Notes: generated from the letters alone by a model not told the origin. A stretch of 64,000 nt of DNA from Arcanobacterium phocae (GCF_900105865.1 NZ_LT629804.1:1240001-1304000), one strand, 5' to 3'; shown: positions 43,664 through 53,748, counted from the stretch's first letter. Numbers and translations: made by a program.

Positions 43664-43666
43664 CGT

Positions 43667-45427
43667 TTACCCTTCTTGGCTAACTGACCACGCATATCGC
43701 GGGTTTCGATCAAGTAATTCGGCGTGTGTTCCCTCATCAACGATGGTTGCCCGCCCAGCACCGTCGTCGTCCAACATGATTATGTGGTCGGCAGCGTCCA
43801 AGGGGGACAGGCGATGGGTGACCAAAACGATAGTCTTTTCGTCATCTGCCGTGGAAAGGATATCTCGAATTAATGCGTCTGCTGTGGCCGGATCTAGGTG
43901 TTCTCCAGGCTCGTCGAGCAACAGAATTGATGCCGGTGAAGCTAACGCACGCGCCAATAACAGACGCCGGCGTTCACCGCCAGAAATGGTTGTCGCGTTA
44001 GCACCGAGCTCAGTATCTACTCCATCAGGTAGGTCCTGTAGCCATGAACTTAGACCCGCACGTTTCAGGAGCTTCAGCGCCTCATCTGAGGAAACATCAG
44101 CTCGAGACACACGTAGATTTTCCACAATACTTGTATCAAAAATGTGGGCGTCTTCGGCTGTAAAGCTAATGTGCTGAGATAAACTCGTGCGCGCAATATC
44201 GGACACTGCGTAGGAATCTAAGGTGACACTTCCGCTATGCGGGGCAATAAGGCCTGCCAGCGAAGACAACAAAGTTGATTTGCCAATACCGGATGGCCCA
44301 ACGATTGCCAGCTTTTTTCCAGGAGAAATGCTCAGCGATATCGGTGTGGTTACATCTGGTCCGCCAGGCCAGCCAGCAACCAAGTCAGTCGCGATTAGCG
44401 GTGCTTGTGCAGATAACTCTGGCGTGAGCGTTGCTGCTGGAGACTCATCAGCTTGATCAATGATCGTCATGATTCGTTCAGCTGCTGCACCCGATCGCGT
44501 AAGTTGAATGAACGCACGCGGCAGTCGTGCAGTTGTCTCAAAAGCGGAGAGCGGAGTGAGAACACAAACCACGGCATTCACCTCGCTCAAGGTACCATTG
44601 CTGATTTGTGTTCCGCCAACGAGCAATGCGCCAAGAATCGCCACTGCCAAAGCCAGCATATCTATGACAGAGGCAAAGGCTGTAAAGCGAGCCGCCGAAT
44701 CGCGGTTGCGCCACATGGTTTCTTCGATGCTTTGCTGACTAGCCGCAGTAGCGTTGAGCATGCCAGATACGCGCAATGTCGAAGCGTTTTCCAGCAAGAA
44801 AAGAGCTTGTTCGTTGAGCTTAGCACGAGTGTCAATATTAGCTTGTTCAGCTATTTTGGCGCCTATCATTGCACACAGTGGACCAACGAAGCCGCTGAAA
44901 AATAGTGCGATCGCAACGATCAATGCGATCAGGGGGGAGAGGAAACCCAGAATCCCCAGCGTTAATAGTGAGATGAGGCCAGCAACTGCAACAGGGAGCA
45001 ACGATTGCACAACGACTAAGCCCACTTCATCGACGTCAGCATTGGTTCGGGTGAGTAGATCGCCGCGGTTGAGCGAGGTGACAACATCAGTGGAGGAGTT
45101 AGCGAGTTGACGGTAAATATGGGTACGTAGTTTCGCCATGCCATGCAAAGCTACCCAGTGGGAGGCGATACGTTCCAAATAGCGGAAAATCGCTTTGCCG
45201 ATTCCGAATGCGCGCACACCTACCGAAGCGACGCTCAAATCTAAAACCGGGGGTAGCTGTGCGGCGCGGGCAATCATCCAGGCGGCGGTAGCACCCAAAC
45301 CAACGGATGAGCCGATCGCGCCAGAGCCTGCTAAAACGGACCAGGTGAAGCGTTTCTTGTCAACGTCAAGTAGCGCTATTGCACGTTTGAGAGCTTGACG
45401 TTCATGGCGTGGAAAAGGATGAATCAC
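43667..45427 (-). CDS. cydC: Thiol reductant ABC exporter subunit CydC
   Basis: A 586-residue half-transporter with six N-terminal membrane helices and a C-terminal ATPase: Walker A GPSGIGKST, signature TISGGERRRLLLARAL, Walker B SILLLDEPGEHLD. With CydD it exports glutathione or cysteine-type thiols needed for cytochrome bd assembly. It overlaps cydD by 4 nt and is followed directly by the histidine kinase gene. Confidence 0.92.
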   Translation of the reverse strand: MIHPFPRHERQALKRAIALLDVDKKRFTWSVLAGSGAIGSSVGLGATAAWMIARAAQLPPVLDLSVASVGVRAFGIGKAIFRYLERIASHWVALHGMAKLRTHIYRQLANSSTDVVTSLNRGDLLTRTNADVDEVGLVVVQSLLPVAVAGLISLLTLGILGFLSPLIALIVAIALFFSGFVGPLCAMIGAKIAEQANIDTRAKLNEQALFLLENASTLRVSGMLNATAASQQSIEETMWRNRDSAARFTAFASVIDMLALAVAILGALLVGGTQISNGTLSEVNAVVCVLTPLSAFETTARLPRAFIQLTRSGAAAERIMTIIDQADESPAATLTPELSAQAPLIATDLVAGWPGGPDVTTPISLSISPGKKLAIVGPSGIGKSTLLSSLAGLIAPHSGSVTLDSYAVSDIARTSLSQHISFTAEDAHIFDTSIVENLRVSRADVSSDEALKLLKRAGLSSWLQDLPDGVDTELGANATTISGGERRRLLLARALASPASILLLDEPGEHLDPATADALIRDILSTADDEKTIVLVTHRLSPLDAADHIIMLDDDGAGRATIVDEGTHAELLDRNPRYAWSVSQEG

Positions 45428-47085
45428 AATGCCTCCCGAGTGATCTGGCTACGTGAGGTGACGTCGATCAGATTGTCTGCTAACTCGCTCATAGCAGCAC
45501 GATGAGCAATAACAATGACGGTATGACCACGCCCGCGAAGCTCGTGAATAACAGCAGAAACATTCTCTTCCGAGATAGCATCCAAATGAGCCGACGGCTC
45601 ATCGAGAATAACTATCTGGGATGCTGATATCAGAGCCTTGGTTAGTGCTAGTCGTTGGCGTTGTCCGACGGATAAACCGGTCCCGCCTTGGCCGATATGA
45701 GTGTTCCAGCCTGCGGGAAGAGCGTTGACGACGTCGAGAAATCCGGTCATGCTTGCCGCATATTGCACTGCTGGTAGCTGGGGGTCTGCTCCCAAGTTAT
45801 CGGCGATTGTCCCAGGGACTAAGGCTGGCCGTTGTGGAACCCAGGTAATGTGTGACCACCATTGTTGCCGATCAATATCAGACAGCGGAATATCACCTAA
45901 GAGGACGCGGCCAGATGAGGGAGGAATAAGGCCAAGGAGAACGTTGATCGTCGTCGTCTTTCCAGATCCGGACGCTCCTCGAATAACGGTGACTGTCCCC
46001 GGCTCGATAGTAGCCGTTAACGACGACGGCGCAACGGTTGCGCGTTTAGGAGCAAGGACGGAAACGTCGTCGAAACGAATCGGAGTAGTGGACATAGGCG
46101 GTACTGGCTGTCGCCCAGAGTGAGTATAAGGTTCATTTTCAAGGATTTTAAAAGCTCGTTCCGCTGCTGCTACGCCGTTAGCAGAGGCGTGGAATTGAGT
46201 GCCAACTTCGCGTAACGGACGCAGGACTTCTGGAGTGAGCATAATGACGAGGAGGCCTTCGAACAACAACACATTCCCAGTGACCATGCGTAATCCAACC
46301 GAGACGGCAACAAGCGCAGTCGTAAGTGTTGTGATGAATTCGAGTGCGGCTCCGGATAAAAATGCAACATACAAGGTATTCATTGTGCGCTGGGCAAAAG
46401 ATAACCCGAGATCGTCGACTCGCTTAGTAGGACCTTGTTCCCGGCCCACGCCTTTTAAGGTAGCTAAGCCACCCAGTAGATCGAGAAGCTGACTGCCTAG
46501 GCGTTCCATCGATCGGAGTCGTTTAGCCGAGTACGATGCTGTCATCTTGCCGATGAGGATCATGAATAGCGGAATGAGAGGCAGGCATAGCACGATCATC
46601 AGTGCGCTGAGGAAATCCACGTAAGCAACGACGACGAGTAGTAGCGGGGTGGCAGTGGCGGTTAGAAAAAGTTCTGGGAGGAAATGTACAAAATAATCTT
46701 CTAAGTCGTCTAAACCGCGTGTTGTCAGCGTGACGACTTCGTTAGTATTTCCTCGGGCAAGCCAACGGTCACCAAGATCTCCTGCGTGGCGTAAAACTCG
46801 TAACCGCAGCTGGCTAATAACACGTACTGCGGAACGATGACCGATAGCTCCCTGGACGTAAACAACGATTGCTCGGGCTATAAAAACCGTGGCAAGAAGT
46901 ATCACTAGCTTGGATAATTCAGGAAGGTCTGCCTGATGGTAAAAAAGTGGCGAGATGATAGCTGCAATCAGGTATGTTTGAGCACCAATGAGAAGGGTCA
47001 TACCAAGACCGAGGGCTACGAGTAGCACAAGATAGCTACGAGTTGCCTGGGCGTAGCGCATAAGGCGGGGATCAAAAGGTTTCAC
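45424..47085 (-). CDS. cydD: Thiol reductant ABC exporter subunit CydD
   Basis: A 553-residue half-transporter with membrane helices in the first ~300 residues. Walker A is RGASGSGKTT, the signature LSVGQRQRLALTKAL, and Walker B VILDEPSAHLD. It has a GTG start and is first in the cydDC-kinase operon. It diverges from the sugar-binding-protein gene. Confidence 0.92.
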   Translation of the reverse strand: MKPFDPRLMRYAQATRSYLVLLVALGLGMTLLIGAQTYLIAAIISPLFYHQADLPELSKLVILLATVFIARAIVVYVQGAIGHRSAVRVISQLRLRVLRHAGDLGDRWLARGNTNEVVTLTTRGLDDLEDYFVHFLPELFLTATATPLLLVVVAYVDFLSALMIVLCLPLIPLFMILIGKMTASYSAKRLRSMERLGSQLLDLLGGLATLKGVGREQGPTKRVDDLGLSFAQRTMNTLYVAFLSGAALEFITTLTTALVAVSVGLRMVTGNVLLFEGLLVIMLTPEVLRPLREVGTQFHASANGVAAAERAFKILENEPYTHSGRQPVPPMSTTPIRFDDVSVLAPKRATVAPSSLTATIEPGTVTVIRGASGSGKTTTINVLLGLIPPSSGRVLLGDIPLSDIDRQQWWSHITWVPQRPALVPGTIADNLGADPQLPAVQYAASMTGFLDVVNALPAGWNTHIGQGGTGLSVGQRQRLALTKALISASQIVILDEPSAHLDAISEENVSAVIHELRGRGHTVIVIAHRAAMSELADNLIDVTSRSQITREAL

Positions 47086-47236
47086 AATATCCTAATCCTA
47101 CGAGAATAACCTATGACTTTAGTCTACCGTGCTAAAGCTCGGATATGTTCGCTGAGTGTGTTTAGTGCTCATAATTCATGTATTGTGGAATAGGTCATAA
47201 CAACGATGTGTGACTCTTGCTTATAAGGAGAGATTT

Positions 47237-48562
47237 ATGCAAACGAAGAAGTTATTTGCATTAGTTACAGTTGGAGCTTTGCTTGTTACGAGTTTGGCAA
47301 GTTGTTCATCAAGCAGTGATGACGCGGATGCAAAGGGCTCTGTGTACTTCTTAAATTGGAAGCCGGAAGCGGAGCAGACATACCAAAAGATTGCCAAAGA
47401 GTATGAGAAGGAAACCGGTGTGAAGGTCAAGGTTGCAACCTCGGCTTCTGGCGGTTACGAGCAGACCTTAAAGACTGAGATTACCAAGTCTGATGCGCCA
47501 ACGCTGTTCCAAGTTAATGGTCCAGTTGGCCTTAAGACGTGGTCGAAATACGCCGAGGATATTTCGGATGCTCCATTCACTAAGATGCTCAAGGACGAAA
47601 ACCTTGCACTCAAAGGCGATGACGGCAAGACGTATGGAGTTCCGCTAGCCATCGAAGGTTACGGCATCATCTACAACCAGGAAATCATGGATAAGTATTT
47701 CGCATTGAGTGATTCGAAAGCCATGAACATGGATGAAATTAAGAATTTTGCTGTTCTTAAGGACGTCGTAGAAGACATGCAAGCGCGCCGCGGTGAACTA
47801 GGTATTGATGGTGTCTTCGCATCTACGTCTCTTGCACAGGGCGAAGATTGGCGCTGGCAAACGCATTTGTCAAACATCCCGATGTTCTACGAGTACCAGA
47901 AAGATAAGACAACCGATACCGACGCTGCTAAATTCACTTTCAACAAGGAATTTAAGAACATCTTCGACCTATACCTTAACAACTCAACTGTGAACAAGGA
48001 ACTAACTCCTACTAAGACTGTCACAGACTCCATGGCTGAGTTCGCTGAGGGTAAAGCTGCCATGGTTCAAAACGGCAACTGGGCTTGGAGCCAGATCAAG
48101 GACGTAGCAGGCAACACGGTAAAGGAAGAAAATATTAAGTTCCTGCCTATCTACACCGGTCATGAAGGTGAAGACAAGCAAGGACTTGCTGTTGGTACTG
48201 AGGCATTTATGGCAATTAATGCGAAGGCATCTGAGGCAGACAAGAAAGCAACAATTGATTTCGTTAACTGGCTGTTCACATCGCAGACCGGAAAGAAATT
48301 CGTTGTTGAAGATCTCGGATTCAATGCTCCATTCACATCATTTACCGAGACTGAAGTTCCAAATGATCCGCTAGCGAAGCAGATCGCACAGTACACCGCT
48401 AATGAAGATCTGTACGCAGTGCCATGGGTATTCACCACTTACCCATCGCAGAAGTTCAAGGATGATTTCGGTCAGGCATTGGCTCAATACGCAACAGGTA
48501 ATCAAAGCTGGGATGACGTAGTTAAGACCTTTACTGAGGGCTGGAAGGCAGAGAAGAAGTAA
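47237..48562 (+). CDS. ABC transporter sugar-binding lipoprotein
   Basis: A 441-residue family 1 solute-binding protein, started at ATG 47237 with AAGGAGAG upstream. It has a basic MQTKK start and lipobox LASC, then a Ser-rich linker. The NGPVGLKTWSKY and YGVPLAIEGYGIIYN segments are typical of oligosaccharide binders. It is the first gene of a binding protein-permease-permease-DUF624 operon. No glycosidase or regulator adjoins it, so the substrate is unknown. Confidence 0.88.
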   Translation: MQTKKLFALVTVGALLVTSLASCSSSSDDADAKGSVYFLNWKPEAEQTYQKIAKEYEKETGVKVKVATSASGGYEQTLKTEITKSDAPTLFQVNGPVGLKTWSKYAEDISDAPFTKMLKDENLALKGDDGKTYGVPLAIEGYGIIYNQEIMDKYFALSDSKAMNMDEIKNFAVLKDVVEDMQARRGELGIDGVFASTSLAQGEDWRWQTHLSNIPMFYEYQKDKTTDTDAAKFTFNKEFKNIFDLYLNNSTVNKELTPTKTVTDSMAEFAEGKAAMVQNGNWAWSQIKDVAGNTVKEENIKFLPIYTGHEGEDKQGLAVGTEAFMAINAKASEADKKATIDFVNWLFTSQTGKKFVVEDLGFNAPFTSFTETEVPNDPLAKQIAQYTANEDLYAVPWVFTTYPSQKFKDDFGQALAQYATGNQSWDDVVKTFTEGWKAEKK

Positions 48563-48581
48563 TAGCTGACTGATCTATGCG

Positions 48582-48613
48582 CTTGTGGGAGGAGCTTTGG
48601 TTCCTCCCACAAG
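48582..48613 (+). terminator. Intercistronic hairpin after the second binding-protein gene
   Basis: 12-bp arms CTTGTGGGAGGA/TCCTCCCACAAG, no T-run, immediately before the permease ribosome binding site. Same position as in the 11.9-kb operon; likely mRNA stabilisation or attenuation. Confidence 0.65.
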
Positions 48614-48627
48614 AAAGAGAGGATATG

Positions 48628-49470
48628 ATGCGTTCACTTAAAAAGTATTTTCCAATATTTGTTCTTCCAACCTTAATCGCCTTTTCGATCGCTTTCTTTG
48701 TTCCCTTTATCCTTGGATTCGGCTTGTCGTTCACTGATTTCACGACGCTGACTGATTGGGAATTTAACGGAATACAGAACTATATAGAAGTTTTTGACGA
48801 GCGAAGTGGTTTCACGTCAGCCTTTATATTCACTACCATGGTTGCGGCGGTGTCTATCTTGACGGTCAATGTCATAGCCTTCTGGGTAGCATGGCTTCTG
48901 ACACGTAAGCTACGCGGAACCAATTTTTTCCGAACAATATTTTTTATGCCTAATCTGATAGGCGGTATTGTTCTCGGATACACCTGGCAGGTACTAATTA
49001 ACTCTATTCTGGCTAAATACGGTACAACAATTGTCACGAATTGGACGTACGGCTACTGGGGTCTCATCATTTTGCTCAACTGGCAGCTCATCGGATACAT
49101 GATGATCATCTATATTGCTGGTTTACAAAATGTTCCGCCAGAACTCATCGAATCAGCAGAGCTTGATGGAGCAGGGCGTTGGGCTACGTTGCGTCATGTC
49201 ACTATTCCTATGGTGATGCCTGCGATCACTATCTGCTTGTTCTTGACCCTAGCTAATACATTCAAAATGTATGACCAAAACTTGGCATTAACTGCAGGTG
49301 CTCCACAAAGCAAAACTGAAATGGTCGCGCTCAACATCGTTAATTCGATGTTCTACCGCGTCGGAGAAGAAGGCGTCGCTCAAGCTAAAGCAGTCATTTT
49401 TGTTGTAGTTGTTGTCGTACTTGCTATGGCACAACTCCGGACAACTCGTCGGCGGGAGGTAGAGGCATGA
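48628..49470 (+). CDS. Sugar ABC transporter permease (MalF-like)
   Basis: A 280-residue permease with six predicted helices and EAA loop ELIESAELDGAGRWATLRHV. The start is taken as the second of two adjacent ATGs, giving AGAGAGG a 5-nt spacing; ATG 48625 is the alternative. It overlaps the next permease by 4 nt. The ATPase is not encoded nearby. Confidence 0.88.
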   Translation: MRSLKKYFPIFVLPTLIAFSIAFFVPFILGFGLSFTDFTTLTDWEFNGIQNYIEVFDERSGFTSAFIFTTMVAAVSILTVNVIAFWVAWLLTRKLRGTNFFRTIFFMPNLIGGIVLGYTWQVLINSILAKYGTTIVTNWTYGYWGLIILLNWQLIGYMMIIYIAGLQNVPPELIESAELDGAGRWATLRHVTIPMVMPAITICLFLTLANTFKMYDQNLALTAGAPQSKTEMVALNIVNSMFYRVGEEGVAQAKAVIFVVVVVVLAMAQLRTTRRREVEA

Positions 49471-50306
49471 GAAGCTCACTTTTGGGGAAAATCCTCATAT
49501 ATGCTGTATTGATTTTTTTGACGATTGTCTTCATCGGTCCATTGCTCTTCATCGTCATTAACTCGTTTAAGGCAAAGTTTGCCATTTCTGGAGATCCATT
49601 CTCCATTCCTACTGGAGCTGACTTTGTCGGCTTGGCCAACTATTCAACTGGTCTTGCATTGTCTGGCACAGCCTCGGCGATACTATGGTCCTTTATTATC
49701 ACTATTTCGTCAGTAGCAGTAATCGTGTTCTTCTCCTCGATGACTGCTTACTACATTGTTCGAGTTAAAGCATGGTGGACCACCGCGCTGTATTTCATCT
49801 TTGTTTTTTCAATGGTGATTCCCTTTCAGATGGTCATGTTTCCGACGGTAAAAATTGCTGATTCGCTATCGTTAGCTAATCCGGCAGGAATGGTTGTCCT
49901 GTACTTAGGATTTGGTGCTGGGCTGAGTGTATTCATGTTCGTTGGCTTTATTAAAGCAATACCAATGGAGATAGAGGAGGCTGCATCGATTGATGGCTGT
50001 AACCCTCTGCAGGTCTACTTCAAGATTGTGCTTCCCATGTTAAAGCCGACCTCCATCACAGTTGCAATTCTCAATGCTATGTGGGTATGGAATGACTTCC
50101 TTTTACCTTCCTTAGTTCTAGGCCCGTCCAGTGAATACCGGACTATTCCGATTGTCGTTCAGTTCCTTGTTGGGTCTAATGGCAATCGAGATATGGGCGC
50201 ATTGATGGCTATGCTTGTTCTGGCTATCGTCCCTATCGTTATATTCTATGTTTTCGCACAGAAATACATCATTGAGGGCGTCGCTGCTGGAGCTGTAAAA
50301 GGCTAA
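49467..50306 (+). CDS. Sugar ABC transporter permease (MalG-like)
   Basis: A 279-residue permease with six predicted helices and EAA loop IEEAASIDGCNPLQVYFKIV. It is translationally coupled to the preceding permease. A hairpin and then the DUF624 gene follow. Confidence 0.9.
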   Translation: MRSSLLGKILIYAVLIFLTIVFIGPLLFIVINSFKAKFAISGDPFSIPTGADFVGLANYSTGLALSGTASAILWSFIITISSVAVIVFFSSMTAYYIVRVKAWWTTALYFIFVFSMVIPFQMVMFPTVKIADSLSLANPAGMVVLYLGFGAGLSVFMFVGFIKAIPMEIEEAASIDGCNPLQVYFKIVLPMLKPTSITVAILNAMWVWNDFLLPSLVLGPSSEYRTIPIVVQFLVGSNGNRDMGALMAMLVLAIVPIVIFYVFAQKYIIEGVAAGAVKG

Positions 50307-50318
50307 CCAGACACTCCT

Positions 50319-50354
50319 AAACGGCACTGGGTACACTGGTATCTAGTGCCGTTT
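50319..50354 (+). terminator. Hairpin between permease and DUF624 genes
   Basis: 10-bp arms AAACGGCACT/AGTGCCGTTT with a 16-nt loop, followed by an AT-rich stretch; a partial terminator or attenuator inside the operon. Confidence 0.6.
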
Positions 50355-50374
50355 ATATATAAGGGAAGAAAGAC

Positions 50375-50998
50375 GTGAACCCTAATTCTGCTATCTACCG
50401 TGTACTGGATGCGCTGGCAAATTTGATTATCATTAATCTTTTGATCATTATCTGCAGTTTGCCTTTAATCACCGTTGGGTTTGCGTTACGTGCAGGTTAT
50501 CAGGGCATAGCTGACATCAGTAATGACAGTGATGCTCGGATCGTACGTACTTTTATTGCTCGGCTCCGTCGTCGTTGGGATGCTACGACGACCTGGGGCA
50601 TCATTTTGGTGATTGCCATCGTTCTATCCGTGTTCGAATGGTTCGTACTAGGGCAAGGCGTTGTATTGCAATCTGATCAGCTTTCGGTAGCTGTATTATT
50701 CATAATGAAAGCAGGGATTTTATGCGGGGTTCTTATTTTATGTTCGTTAACGTTGAGTATATATTCGCTCCCATTGCCAGCTAATGAAAAAATTGGGCTA
50801 ATCGATATGCTGACGCAGGCTTTGATTAAGATTGCTCACTGCCCAGCTAGGAGTATCGTTGCTGTTGCGATTGCATGGGCACCTGTGCTTTTACTTTTTG
50901 CTGTGCCAACACAGTGGGGCGCAGTCGTCGGCTATTACCTATTAGTAGGCTTCGCTCTGCCGGGCTATGTTTTTGTGTTACCAGTGTCTCAGGAGTAA
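50375..50998 (+). CDS. DUF624 (YesL-like) membrane protein
   Basis: A 207-residue protein with four or five hydrophobic segments. The N-terminal region (LDALANLIIINLLIIICSLPLITVG) is typical of DUF624. The family often accompanies family 1 sugar ABC transporters, as YesL does in Bacillus; its role is unknown. It has a GTG start preceded by GGGAAGAAAG. It converges with cydB. Confidence 0.8.
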   Translation: MNPNSAIYRVLDALANLIIINLLIIICSLPLITVGFALRAGYQGIADISNDSDARIVRTFIARLRRRWDATTTWGIILVIAIVLSVFEWFVLGQGVVLQSDQLSVAVLFIMKAGILCGVLILCSLTLSIYSLPLPANEKIGLIDMLTQALIKIAHCPARSIVAVAIAWAPVLLLFAVPTQWGAVVGYYLLVGFALPGYVFVLPVSQE

Positions 50999-51023
50999 CT
51001 GGTATAAGTTGTGTCAAGCATAG

Positions 51024-51061
51024 AGTTGCGGGGAACGACATTAATGCCGTTCCCCGCAACT
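51024..51061. terminator. Bidirectional terminator between DUF624 and cydB genes
   Basis: 14-bp arms AGTTGCGGGGAACG/CGTTCCCCGCAACT between convergent genes. Confidence 0.8.
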
Positions 51062-51079
51062 AGCTAAGAGGTGCGATCG

Positions 51080-52222
51080 TTACATCGCAGAATCAAATTC
51101 ACGAATCTTCGTTGGGTGTAGACCTGCTGGCTCATCTGAAATCGAATCGACGCTCAGCCGGCGTGAGAACGAAATATATGACCAGATGGTATAGACGGCA
51201 ACAATCGGAACGAAAATGGCTGCTGCGATAGTCATAACTGTGTGGGTAGCTGATGTGGCAGAAGCCTGAACCAGTGTCAATCCATAAGCATCGTCAATAT
51301 AAGATTTGAGTGCGAATGGAACAGTCGTCGTAAAGATAAATACAACCGCACATGCGACTCCAGCCATGTTGGCAAAGAATCCAGCTTTTTCTTGACCCTT
51401 AAGAGTAAAGAATGTGGAAGCCAACAAACCGATAGCAGCGAGTGCTAGTGGGATAATTGCGTATCCGGTAGTAGAGTACGCAAAGAACGCCCACAATGCC
51501 CACACTGCGGTAAGACCGGTAGAAACAAGCGAGGTCTTCTTTGCCAACGCCTTCGCACGATTAGAGAAATCACCTGAAGTCTTGAGTGCTAACCAGAGTG
51601 CACCATGCGTCAAGAACAATGAGACGACCACGAGGCCAGCTGCAATTGTAAATGGTGTGAATAGCGAGAAGAAGCCACCAGTCAAGAAGTGCTGGTTGCC
51701 TTGAGCTAGGGCAGCATCAATTTGGGTTGGATCTGCTGGTACGAAAGTGGAGGGGTCACCAGCAACTCCATAGGTACCAACCTGAATTGCCATACCTTGG
51801 ACTAGGTTACCGAAAGCGACTCCCCAGACAAGTGCGACTAGCCATGCTGAGCCAAAGTGGATGTAATCCCATGCGGTGCGCCATGCGTCAGAGTTGATCT
51901 TTCCGCGCCATTCAATAGCTGAAATACGCAGGATAAGAAGTACCAAGACCAAAACGAGGGCAATGTACATACCGGAGAACATGGTTGCATACCATTCCGG
52001 GAACGCCGCAAAGGTAGCTCCGCCTGCAGTGAGCAGGAATACCTCGTTACCGTCCCAGTGTGGGCCAATAGTATTGAGCTGAAGACGTCGTTCCTTTTCG
52101 TTGCGTGGCAAGATCCGAAGTAACATACCAGTTCCGAAGCCGAAGCCTTCGAGAGTAACGTAGCCGATCCACAAGACGATGATGAGGATGAACCACAGAA
52201 TTTGTAGGAATGAAAGATCCAT
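51080..52222 (-). CDS. cydB: Cytochrome bd ubiquinol/menaquinol oxidase subunit II
   Basis: A 380-residue multi-helix subunit. It has WFILIIVLWIGYVTLEGFGFGTGML near the start and GNEVFLLTAGGATFAAFPEWY, both highly conserved in CydB. It is cotranscribed with cydA (17 nt apart). With CydA it reduces oxygen to water at high affinity. Confidence 0.94.
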   Translation of the reverse strand: MDLSFLQILWFILIIVLWIGYVTLEGFGFGTGMLLRILPRNEKERRLQLNTIGPHWDGNEVFLLTAGGATFAAFPEWYATMFSGMYIALVLVLVLLILRISAIEWRGKINSDAWRTAWDYIHFGSAWLVALVWGVAFGNLVQGMAIQVGTYGVAGDPSTFVPADPTQIDAALAQGNQHFLTGGFFSLFTPFTIAAGLVVVSLFLTHGALWLALKTSGDFSNRAKALAKKTSLVSTGLTAVWALWAFFAYSTTGYAIIPLALAAIGLLASTFFTLKGQEKAGFFANMAGVACAVVFIFTTTVPFALKSYIDDAYGLTLVQASATSATHTVMTIAAAIFVPIVAVYTIWSYISFSRRLSVDSISDEPAGLHPTKIREFDSAM

Positions 52223-52239
52223 GAGTATGTGTCCTTTCC

Positions 52240-53739
52240 TCAGTAGCCGAAGCTGAGCTTGGTTTCCGAATTAGTGTGGTCGAATTGTTGTGCGATGTTC
52301 TTAGTTGTATTGATACCTTCACGAACGTAGCGCTTGATCAATACGTACCAAACAACACCAAGAGCAGCATAGAGCAAAGTGAAGATGGTTAGTGAGATAA
52401 GGACCTCAGCTGGTACGACACTTTGAGAAACGCCGAAGTTAGTGAGCTGCTTGACCATTTCGCTTGGTGCTAGTTGATCTGCGAGCTGCATGTTTGGATA
52501 AACAACCCATGGCTGACGCCCCATTTCAGTAAGGATCCATCCGAAGATAGAAGCAAGATATGGGAATGGAATCGTCCAGAGGAAGAGCTTTGCTGCACCA
52601 CCTGAACGGATAATCCGATCGCCACGCAACATCCACAGGCCAATAATAGCCAGTAGGATAGAAGCGAAGCCAAGTGACATCATGATTCGGAACGAATAAA
52701 AAGCAATAAATGGGTTTGGAAGATAGTTCACGTCGGTGCCGAATTCGCTACCAAATCTTTGGGTGAACTGCTCTTGGATTTCTTTTGCGCCAGTCAATTG
52801 GGATTCTGGGCCGGAGAAGTGGTTAGTGACCATGAAGGACTCGAGACCCGGAATAGGGAGGGTAACGATGTTATCTGCTTTAAGCTCAGTGCCGGTCATT
52901 AGCAAGGCTAATGGTGCGTTTTGCTCATTCTCAGCGATGCCCATAGCGGCGATCATCTTAGTGGGTTGCGCTTCGTAAATGTGCTGTCCCATAAAGTGGC
53001 CAGTCGTTACTGCGAGTATCCCTGCAATAGCAAGGACTTTCAGGCCGAATCGTGCAGCTGGCTTCCACAGTTCGATAGCTTCTTGCTCATTCTTGTTCTT
53101 AACGTTACGAACCATCCACCAGATGGAAACGCCGGTCACCAAAGCACCTGCAACCATCAAAGATGCGCTGATGGTGTGAGCAAACGCGTAGAGAGTAGTA
53201 GTTGAGAAGACGACTTCAAGGAATCCGCCGATGCCGTCAAGTTCAGCGCGACCGCTCTGCGGATTGACAACTGCGCCAACTGGATTCTGCATGAACGAAT
53301 TTGCTGCCAAGATGAAGAGTGCAGAAATGTTCGTTCCCAAAGCAACAAGCCAAATCGAGACAGTGTGGGCCTTCGGGGAAACTCGTCCGCGTCCAAAGAT
53401 CCATACTCCGAGGAATACCGACTCAAGAAAGAACGCTAAGAGCGCTTCGAATGCTAGTGGGGCACCGAAGATATCGCCAACATATCGAGAGTACTCAGAC
53501 CACGTCATTCCGAACTGGAACTCTTGAACGATACCAGTAGCGACACCTAGTGCGAAGTTAATTAGAAGTATTTTTCCAAAGAATTCGGACAGCTTGAGCC
53601 ATTTAGTGTCTCCTGACCGAAGCCATTTAGTTTGTAAGTATGCGACTAGTGGAGATAGGCCGATCGTCAACGGGACCAGTATGAAGTGATATACCGTTGT
53701 AATGCCGAACTGCCACCGCGCAAGGTCGAGGACATCCAC
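52240..53739 (-). CDS. cydA: Cytochrome bd oxidase subunit I
   Basis: A 499-residue subunit carrying hemes b558, b595 and d. I place the start at GTG 53739 (M-D-V-L-D-L-A-R-W-Q-F-G), 8 nt after GGAAGG. A GTG nine bases earlier overlaps that site. TTVYHF (heme b595-side His), the GVATGIVQEFQFGMTW loop and MGRQPWVVY are CydA hallmarks. The quinol loop looks like the short form. cydDC lies 4 kb away, past a sugar ABC operon. Confidence 0.93.
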   Translation of the reverse strand: MDVLDLARWQFGITTVYHFILVPLTIGLSPLVAYLQTKWLRSGDTKWLKLSEFFGKILLINFALGVATGIVQEFQFGMTWSEYSRYVGDIFGAPLAFEALLAFFLESVFLGVWIFGRGRVSPKAHTVSIWLVALGTNISALFILAANSFMQNPVGAVVNPQSGRAELDGIGGFLEVVFSTTTLYAFAHTISASLMVAGALVTGVSIWWMVRNVKNKNEQEAIELWKPAARFGLKVLAIAGILAVTTGHFMGQHIYEAQPTKMIAAMGIAENEQNAPLALLMTGTELKADNIVTLPIPGLESFMVTNHFSGPESQLTGAKEIQEQFTQRFGSEFGTDVNYLPNPFIAFYSFRIMMSLGFASILLAIIGLWMLRGDRIIRSGGAAKLFLWTIPFPYLASIFGWILTEMGRQPWVVYPNMQLADQLAPSEMVKQLTNFGVSQSVVPAEVLISLTIFTLLYAALGVVWYVLIKRYVREGINTTKNIAQQFDHTNSETKLSFGY

Positions 53740-53748
53740 CTTTTTCAC

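Noticed and set aside
44930..44945. G6 run within cydC as a third phase-variation tract
   Set aside because: Six G is too short to predict slippage, and the reading frame is intact.
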